Shown: piece by piece, positions 1-3,839 of the stretch
Numbering within the stretch: position 1 is the stretch's first letter
Layout of the letters: each line of letters opens with the position of its first letter
Assembly (NCBI GenBank): GCA_007123695.1
Contig: SLGN01000223.1
Span: forward strand, 1 to 5,218
Direction: 5' to 3'
Length of the DNA: 5,218 bases
DNA from: Verrucomicrobiales bacterium
Lineage (GTDB): Bacteria; Verrucomicrobiota; Verrucomicrobiia; Verrucomicrobiales; DEV007
Position numbers and translations under genes: made by a program
The notes under the pieces: generated by a model
Databases searched by the model: none
What the model saw: the letters and a program-made list of their open reading frames with translations, nothing else
What the model was told of the DNA's origin: nothing

Positions 1-2
1 CC

Positions 3-110
3 AAGCGATGGGAGGACATCCTGACATTCGCACCGTTCATGCAGCACCTTGAACGCGACAAAAGAAAGCGGAAATCCCCAGTCACGACAAGGGCTCTCGG
101 CTTAGGTTGA
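3..110 (+). CDS. C-terminal tail of an unidentified protein (5' end outside window)
   Basis: An open frame enters from the left edge and ends at TGA 108-110, giving 35 residues that begin KRWEDILTFAPFMQHLERD. The tail is charged and basic (a K/R-rich stretch KRKRK followed by SPVTT) and has no recognisable domain or membrane segment. I cannot name the family. The next ORF (from 129) lies in the same reading frame, separated only by this stop and six codons, so the two could once have been one gene. Base composition resembles the following toxin-like genes rather than the GC-rich genes further right. A chance open frame of this length is possible because the start is not visible, so confidence is modest. 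Confidence 0.4.
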   Translation, partial: KRWEDILTFAPFMQHLERDKRKRKSPVTTRALGLG

Positions 111-128
111 CGCGAATGGGTAGAAGGC

Positions 129-437
129 TTGCGTGATTTCGGGTATTCAGCCGCGGCGATAGCCGTCATTCTAGCCGCGTGCGAGGAGGATGAGGAAGAG
201 GGTGACGATGAAGATGAAGAGAGTGAGTCAAAAGGACAACAGAAAAAAGTCTCCAACGAGGAAGCTAAAGAATTGGCAAAAAAATTAGGGTATCCTGACG
301 TCGAGTCAATGAAAGAGGATCACGGCGGACGCCCGGCGAAATTCTTTGATATTTTTCGAACTGGACCAAGAAACAATCCCACATACACTGTGAAGCCGAA
401 AAACGGAAGGGGGCCCGGTGAACAAATCTATCCGTAG
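129..437 (+). CDS. Putative polymorphic-toxin C-terminal module, orphan or truncated
   Basis: The product is 102 residues if translation starts at TTG 129; there is no in-frame ATG or GTG between the upstream stop at 108-110 and this codon, and no clear Shine-Dalgarno site, so the start is uncertain. Seen in the sequence: a short hydrophobic stretch (about residues 6-17) ending in LAAC, a strongly acidic run (residues 19-34, 13 of 16 D or E), a predicted helix (about 43-53), then a compact C-terminal block with GYPDVESMKEDHGG (54-67), FDIFR (73-77) and YTVKPKNGRGPGEQ (86-99). From memory, this last pattern (GY..., K-D/E-DHGG, FDIF, KPKNG-GPGE) resembles the short C-terminal toxin domains of Rhs/CDI-type effectors, possibly the group called polymorphic toxin type 33; no search was possible. 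The overlapping DUF4279-like gene downstream fits an immunity role. The biochemical activity is unknown. LAAC could be a lipobox, giving a small lipoprotein as an alternative reading, but the N terminus lacks a good positively charged start. Confidence 0.55.
   Translation: MRDFGYSAAAIAVILAACEEDEEEGDDEDEESESKGQQKKVSNEEAKELAKKLGYPDVESMKEDHGGRPAKFFDIFRTGPRNNPTYTVKPKNGRGPGEQIYP
405..413 (+). promoter_or_regulatory. Purine-rich ribosome binding site for the DUF4279-like gene
   Basis: GGAAGGGGG lies four bases before GTG 418, inside the toxin-like ORF. The alternative in-frame ATG at 439 has no such element upstream. The site therefore favours GTG 418 as start and a 20-base overlap with the upstream gene, an arrangement that suits translational coupling of toxin and immunity protein. 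Confidence 0.45.
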
Positions 438-822
438 GATGAACTGTCGAGCAAAGATTCTATTTATCGAGGCAGCTATCAATCCATCGGATGCTACCGA
501 TATACTGGGCATTGAGCCTTCGCATTCCTGGGTTGTTGGCGATTTACGAACAAGCCAAATAACCACCTACACTGACAATGGGTGGGTTTACGAATGGAAG
601 TTCAGTTCTGACTCTTTTCCGAAGAACGTATTCTCGGAGATTGATCGATTGTTCGCGGAGAATAAAAGTTCAGTGGCGAAATTTTTCGGAGATTTCGGTG
701 GGTATCTTCAGCTAAAATTCCCTGCAGATTGGGACGGCACCTATTTGGGGGTGGAGGAGTTGGCTGCGTTGAGAGAACTCAACCTGGGTTTGGAGATAGT
801 CCTTCCAAGCATCAAGATTTAA
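418..822 (+). CDS. DUF4279-like protein, putative immunity protein
   Basis: This is a 134-residue protein from GTG 418 (127 residues if ATG 439 is used). It has no signal peptide or membrane segment, so it is likely cytoplasmic. The layout matches what I recall of the DUF4279 family: an N-terminal beta strand (RAKILFIEAAINP, 11-23), a helix leading into LGIEPSHSWVVGD (30-42), the NGW element (54-56) before an edge strand (VYEWKF), a helix (about 69-82), a strand near 96-100 and a C-terminal ELAALRELNLGLEIVL segment (114-129). Length is normal for the family. DUF4279 proteins are often found next to polymorphic toxins, and this gene overlaps the stop of a toxin-like ORF by 20 bases, so an immunity role against that product is a reasonable inference. 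It could instead be an orphan DUF4279 protein of unrelated function. GC content is near half, clearly lower than in the genes to the right, which suggests acquisition. Confidence 0.75.
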   Translation: MNKSIRRMNCRAKILFIEAAINPSDATDILGIEPSHSWVVGDLRTSQITTYTDNGWVYEWKFSSDSFPKNVFSEIDRLFAENKSSVAKFFGDFGGYLQLKFPADWDGTYLGVEELAALRELNLGLEIVLPSIKI

Positions 823-922
823 ATTTAACCATTTTTTGCGCCTTCGGAGTATGCTATCGGCGTTTTGCTGAGGGGATCGCCCCGGCTCAATCCTCCGAGG
901 CGTAGATGAAGTTTATTTTTTC
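823..922 (+). other. Intergenic boundary between low-GC cassette and GC-rich region
   Basis: This 100-base gap follows the DUF4279-like gene. It contains an AT-rich start with T6 (832-837), a small hairpin GGGG-ATCG-CCCC (872-883), and a pair of inverted hexamers TCGGAG (844-849) and CTCCGA (893-898) that would enclose it. The T run precedes rather than follows the hairpin, so it is not a plus-strand intrinsic terminator. The change of base composition falls in this gap. Confidence 0.4.
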
Positions 923-1651
923 ATGCCCCGCCCCCGCACCATCCTCCTCGCCCTCTCGGCCCTCGTCCTCGGCGGCGCCGTCCTCGCCTGGCTGCTCGTC
1001 CCCGGCCGCGGTGCCGCCTCCCGCGGCGGCGAACCCTCCGCGTCCTCCCGCGCCCGTCCCGTCTCCCCCGCGTCCGACCGCTCCTCGCAGCGCTCCGACG
1101 GGGCCATCACCTTCCTCGGCGGATCCGACCGCTCCTCCGGCCGTCCCTCAGGCCCGCGCTCCGGCGCCTCGTCGCGCGCTCCGGTCGCGCCGCCGCGCCC
1201 TCCGGCCCCGATCCGGCCCGGCGAGCTGCCCTCCTTCGAAACCGTCGCCTACCCGCTCGGCCGGCCCGCCTACGCGGGCGAGCCGGTCTCCGCCTACGTG
1301 CGGGTCGGCAGCCTCGGCAAGGATCTGGCTCTGAACGTCAACCAGGGCGGCGAGTTCCCCCGGGTGCCCGTCGCGCCGGGCGAGACCGTCGAGATCCGGC
1401 TCGCTTTCTCCCGCTCCGCGCCCGGAACCCGCGTCGCCCTCAACGCCGAAGACGGCGGCTCGCTGCGGGTCGGGAGGGAAAGCGGACGCTCCCTCGCCGG
1501 CGCGCTCGACGGCCAGCGCCAGCTCGGCCTTTCCTACCGGGTCACGACGACCAGCGGCGCCCACCGCGTCACCCTCCGCACCCCCGACGGCGAGACGAAG
1601 ACCCTCGAGTTCTGGTCGGGCGACCCGCCGACGCGCAAGACGATGCCGTGA
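923..1651 (+). CDS. Membrane-anchored protein with Pro/Ser-rich stalk and beta-rich domain, function unknown
   Basis: The product has 242 residues. Residues 7-26 (ILLALSALVLGGAVLAWLLV) form a single hydrophobic N-terminal anchor or uncleaved signal after the basic MPRPR. Residues 28-105 are low complexity, rich in S, R, P, G and A, with the pentapeptide SDRSS twice (51-55 and 68-72), and look like a disordered periplasmic stalk. Residues 106-242 alternate strands and turns (YVRVGSLGKDLALNVNQGG at 125-143; VPVAPGETVEIRLAF at 148-162; SYRVTTTSGAHRVTL at 204-218; TKTLEFW at 225-231), which suggests an immunoglobulin-like beta sandwich. I do not recognise a named family. The frame was chosen over the competing open frame from 906 because its third codon positions are almost all G or C and it yields a coherent anchor. 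There is no Shine-Dalgarno site; the start at 923 follows a run of six T with one base between. The gene ends inside an 8-bp tandem repeat. Confidence 0.75.
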   Translation: MPRPRTILLALSALVLGGAVLAWLLVPGRGAASRGGEPSASSRARPVSPASDRSSQRSDGAITFLGGSDRSSGRPSGPRSGASSRAPVAPPRPPAPIRPGELPSFETVAYPLGRPAYAGEPVSAYVRVGSLGKDLALNVNQGGEFPRVPVAPGETVEIRLAFSRSAPGTRVALNAEDGGSLRVGRESGRSLAGALDGQRQLGLSYRVTTTSGAHRVTLRTPDGETKTLEFWSGDPPTRKTMP

Positions 1652-1670
1652 TGCCGTGATGCCGTGATGC
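1642..1670 (+). repeat. Short tandem repeat, 8-bp unit about 3.6 copies
   Basis: The unit GATGCCGT is repeated without error at 1642, 1650 and 1658 and followed by a partial copy (GATGC, 1666-1670). The stop codon of the preceding gene (TGA 1649-1651) spans the junction of the first two units. The unit length is not a multiple of three, but the stop is formed by the first junction, so adding copies would not change the protein. Confidence 0.9.
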
Positions 1671-1869
1671 CCGCTGCACTGTCGGCTTCCAGCCGATGGG
1701 CGTTTGAGAATTGAAATTTCATGGAAACGCCAGTTGTCAAGGATTCACGGAATTCCTCCGCGTTGGTCCTCCGCCGGGCTCCGGAGTTTCATCCGAGGCT
1801 CGCGGGCGGAATGCCCATGCGGCGGTTGCGGCGCCGACGTCCGTCGATACCCAGTCCCACGATTTCTCG
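1652..1869 (+). other. Intergenic stretch of 218 bases, no gene called
   Basis: The frame of the next gene stays open through much of this stretch (a TTG start at 1711 is possible), but the implied N-terminal 53 residues have no domain and would bury the hydrophobic anchor inside the protein. I therefore treat it as a leader. Apart from the tandem repeat and the small inverted repeat described separately, no convincing promoter pair was found. Confidence 0.5.
1679..1699 (+). other. Short inverted repeat after the 923-1651 gene, possible weak terminator
   Basis: TCGGCT (1682-1687) and AGCCGA (1691-1696) pair perfectly around a three-base loop, and two G-U pairs plus one C-G pair could extend the stem to 1679-1699. 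It lies 28 bases after the stop codon. No strong T run follows (only TTT at 1702-1704), so an intrinsic terminator is only weakly supported. Confidence 0.25.
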
Positions 1870-2433
1870 ATGAAGACAACTCGCTCAACGGTCTGGCGCA
1901 ACCGGCTCTTTCTCTCGCTGTCGGCCGCGTGGATTGCGTCCGTCCTCCTTTCGGCCTTCGACGCGAAGCGGTTCCTACCGCCCGGTTTCCGGCACTATGC
2001 GGACGTAACGCATCTTTTCACCCGGCGGGTCGAGGCGTGGTCGTGGTTCGAACTGCAGGGGCGCTTCACCGGCGGGGCGGGTCGCTGGGTCGGTCTGCGC
2101 CTTTCGGACTATTCGAACATGGAGAACTTCGGCTACCTCACCCGCCTCGACCGGATCCTCGACGACGCCGGCAGGCCCGCGACCGGTCCGAGGATCCGCC
2201 GCGACCTGGCTCGCCATCTCGCCGCCGCCCACGCCCGCCGCTTTCCGGAAAGTCCCGCGCTGCGGGAACTGCGCTACCTCCGCGTCTCCGCACCGACCGG
2301 GAGCAGGCTGCTCTGCGATCCCCCCGGTCGGTGGGTGCGTCCCCCGCTGGAGACCGTGCCGCGGACCTGGGTTCGCGAAATCGCGGTCATCTCCGATCGT
2401 GAATGGACTTCTCAAGCCCCCCCGACACGATGA
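1870..2433 (+). CDS. Single-pass membrane-anchored protein, partner of the HTTM protein, function unknown
   Basis: From ATG 1870 the product has 187 residues. MKTTRSTVWRNRLFLSLSAA (1-20) is a basic N terminus running into a transmembrane segment at about 13-30, which is why this start is preferred over longer open-frame versions; no clear ribosome binding site precedes it. The rest is predicted to face outside the cytoplasm: an aromatic-rich section (FRHYADVTHLF 40-50, EAWSWFELQG 55-64, GRWVGLRLSDY 71-81), then FGYLTRLDRIL (87-97), a helical Arg/Ala-rich part (about 105-124) with the RFP that follows it, and a C-terminal part with strands around 131-140 and 167-174. I recall similar unnamed proteins placed directly before HTTM genes in PVC bacteria, but the reaction is unknown. 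The stop TGA 2431-2433 overlaps a candidate ATG (2430) of the next gene in an ATGA arrangement, so the two genes are almost certainly co-transcribed and likely act together at the membrane. Confidence 0.7.
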   Translation: MKTTRSTVWRNRLFLSLSAAWIASVLLSAFDAKRFLPPGFRHYADVTHLFTRRVEAWSWFELQGRFTGGAGRWVGLRLSDYSNMENFGYLTRLDRILDDAGRPATGPRIRRDLARHLAAAHARRFPESPALRELRYLRVSAPTGSRLLCDPPGRWVRPPLETVPRTWVREIAVISDREWTSQAPPTR

Positions 2434-2438
2434 AGGAG
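2433..2438 (+). promoter_or_regulatory. Shine-Dalgarno site that selects the HTTM start
   Basis: AAGGAG lies six bases before ATG 2445 and is the best ribosome binding site in the window. The other in-frame starts, ATG 2403 and ATG 2430 (the latter in an ATGA overlap with the upstream stop), have no purine-rich element in front. The site begins on the last base of the upstream stop codon, so a terminating ribosome would be delivered directly onto it. Confidence 0.6.
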
Positions 2439-2444
2439 AGTTCG

Positions 2445-3353
2445 ATGGCGAGGGCGGGATTGCGGTCGGAGAGCGGCATTGGTGGCGACGAGCCTTCGAC
2501 ACGCTTCCGGCTCTTCGAACTGGCCTTCACTGCCGCGTTTCTTGTCTTCATGGCCAGGAACCTGCTGAGTCCGCTCGAGTGGCTCACGGGCGAGGGCTTT
2601 CATCTTGCCGCGGGCCTGCAGCGGGCCGGTGCCTTGGCGCCATTCCCTCTGCTGCCCGTCTGGGCTGTTCCGCTTTTTGTCGCGTTTCTGCTCGCTGCCG
2701 GGCTAGTGGTCGCCCACCGTCCGCAGCATCGCCATTTCGCCTTTGCCGCATTGGCGCTCGCCGCGATCTACGCCGAGGGAGTCGATTCCGCATCGGCCTT
2801 CGCGCTGAACAAGATCTATGTCGCGGGCTTCGTCCTTCTGGCACTGGCGCCGGATTGCGCAGCGGCGCCGGGCCGCGGCACCGTGACCGCACTTCGTGCG
2901 TTCCAGGCGATGCTGATGACCCTCTACTTCGCGACCGGTCTGACGAAGGTGAAGAGCGGCAACTGGCTCGAGCATCCCGACGTGCTCTGGACGCACGCGC
3001 AAAGCTACTACACGACCGAGGCCGCAGCCTTCATGCTCCGGAACTTGCCCGCCGGCGCATGGACGGTCCTGCAGTATTCCGTGCTGCTTTTCGAGGTGGG
3101 CGCGCCGCTCTGGTTCGCGTGGCGGCGCACCCGCCCCTACGCGATTCTCTTCGGCTTGTCCTTCCATCTTGGCATCGCTCTGCTGATGAAGGCGGTGTGG
3201 GTCTTCAGCCTTCAAATGGTCGCCTTCTACGCCCTTTTCCTCTCCGAAAGCGCTGCGGCGGAGCTGCTTCGCAGGCTTCGCTCGGCGTGGCAGAATGCCG
3301 CTTCCATCGCAACTATTTCGCGTCGGTCCAACTTCCGGGTCCCCGGTCGATGA
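2445..3353 (+). CDS. HTTM-domain (vitamin K-dependent gamma-carboxylase-like) multi-pass membrane protein
   Basis: The product has 302 residues from ATG 2445; earlier in-frame ATGs at 2430 and 2403 would add 5 or 14 polar residues. Seen: about seven or eight hydrophobic segments, near residues 21-37, 68-90, 97-112, 123-136, 153-168, 207-226, 231-248 and 252-267. The diagnostic element is YFATGLTKVKSGNWL (161-175), the Y-F-x-T-G-L-x-K ... W signature of the HTTM family, followed by EVGAPLWFAWRRTRPYAIL (217-235) and SFHLGIALLMK (239-249) with a conserved His (241). HTTM is the membrane domain shared with vitamin K-dependent gamma-glutamyl carboxylase; most bacterial members are uncharacterised, and carboxylase activity cannot be claimed here. 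It is inferred to reside in the inner membrane and to work with the product of the preceding gene, whose stop lies 11 bases before this start. Third codon positions are GC-rich as in its neighbours. Confidence 0.85.
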   Translation: MARAGLRSESGIGGDEPSTRFRLFELAFTAAFLVFMARNLLSPLEWLTGEGFHLAAGLQRAGALAPFPLLPVWAVPLFVAFLLAAGLVVAHRPQHRHFAFAALALAAIYAEGVDSASAFALNKIYVAGFVLLALAPDCAAAPGRGTVTALRAFQAMLMTLYFATGLTKVKSGNWLEHPDVLWTHAQSYYTTEAAAFMLRNLPAGAWTVLQYSVLLFEVGAPLWFAWRRTRPYAILFGLSFHLGIALLMKAVWVFSLQMVAFYALFLSESAAAELLRRLRSAWQNAASIATISRRSNFRVPGR

Positions 3354-3534
3354 ATTGGTAGAAGAATCCGATGCATTCTAATATCCGGTTATTTTTTATG
3401 GTTTGAGCGTCCAAGGCCTTCAGGCTGCCATCCTCGGAAGACTCCGCGAAACGAGGCTGAAACCCCGCCGCAACAAGCAAAACGAGGAAAAGACGGCTGA
3501 ACACCGCGGCGCAGAAGGAGAGTGGTCGGACCAT
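3313..3534 (-). CDS. Possible small exported protein or gene remnant on the minus strand
   Basis: A 73-codon ORF reads on the minus strand from ATG 3534-3532. Its N terminus looks like a real signal peptide: MVRPL, then a hydrophobic core (SFCAAVFSRLFLVLLVAAG, 6-24) and a polar region from about residue 31 (ESSEDGS), with possible cleavage after FA (29-30). The remaining 43 residues show no domain. There is no clear ribosome binding site, and the last 41 bases overlap the 3' end of the convergent HTTM gene. It may be a small secreted protein, the start of a decayed larger gene, or chance. If real, it is divergent from the beta-propeller gene with 305 bases between them. Confidence 0.3.
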   Translation of the reverse strand: MVRPLSFCAAVFSRLFLVLLVAAGFQPRFAESSEDGSLKALDAQTIKNNRILECIGFFYQFIDRGPGSWTDAK

Positions 3535-3839
3535 GGGAACGGATGGGTGGACTGGATTCTATCTGACGGCCAGGTCTGTCCTCATTGCTTCGGCTCCGTC
3601 CCCGCCGAAGGCGTGTGGTCGAAGTGGTGTCGGGGGATGTAGAGCGGGCTCGAGACGAACGTATGCTATGATGGTTCAAATCAGGTCGGCCAGTCAAAGA
3701 TTTTCTGGGCAAGTCCGCCAACCCGGCGGGAAAGGCACCTGGAGTCGCAGGCGTCTCGGAGGTGACGCGGATGTCCCATCGCGTCTATCCGCTCTGATCC
3801 GAGATTTTCTCCAGCACGGTTTCCGCTAGAGTTTTTTGA
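3354..3839 (+). other. 486-base stretch without a supported plus-strand gene
   Basis: No plus-strand frame here yields a protein with recognisable features. The first 50 bases are AT-rich and include ATTTTTTATG (3391-3400), followed at once by a two-codon frame (ATG GTT TGA, 3398-3406). A hexamer close to a sigma-70 -10 box (TATGAT, 3667-3672) has no matching -35. A GC-rich inverted repeat (CCGCC 3715-3719 / GGCGG 3725-3729) lacks a following T run. The only candidate gene is the minus-strand ORF described separately. The promoter of the beta-propeller gene should lie in this stretch but cannot be placed with confidence. Confidence 0.6.

Noticed and set aside
108..110. TGA read as selenocysteine or readthrough joining 3-110 to 129-437
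   Set aside because: No selenocysteine insertion hairpin was recognised just after the codon and no family supports it; a plain stop or mutation is simpler.
832..883. Intrinsic terminator after the DUF4279-like gene
   Set aside because: The T6 run comes before the GGGG/CCCC hairpin rather than after it, so the plus-strand order is wrong.
906..1334. Plus-strand open frame rich in Pro, Ser and Ala starting at ATG 906
   Set aside because: It is an out-of-frame reading of the 923-1651 gene. Its composition is what GC-rich DNA gives in a wrong frame, and the 923 frame has the GC-rich third positions and a coherent membrane anchor.
1711..1869. N-terminal extension of the 1870-2433 gene from TTG 1711
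   Set aside because: The added 53 residues have no pattern and would place the N-terminal anchor internally; ATG 1870 gives a normal basic-plus-hydrophobic N terminus.
1704..2402. Plus-strand open frame of 232 codons overlapping the 1870-2433 gene
   Set aside because: Low-complexity Arg/Pro-rich product; the alternative frame gives a membrane anchor and couples to the next gene.
2399..3361. Plus-strand open frame of 320 codons parallel to the HTTM gene
   Set aside because: It gives an Arg/Ser/Ala-rich sequence with no membrane segments, while the overlapping frame encodes the recognisable HTTM protein.
3667..3672. TATGAT as a -10 box for the beta-propeller gene
   Set aside because: No -35-like hexamer at suitable spacing, and it lies about 170 bases before the start; a single hexamer is expected by chance.
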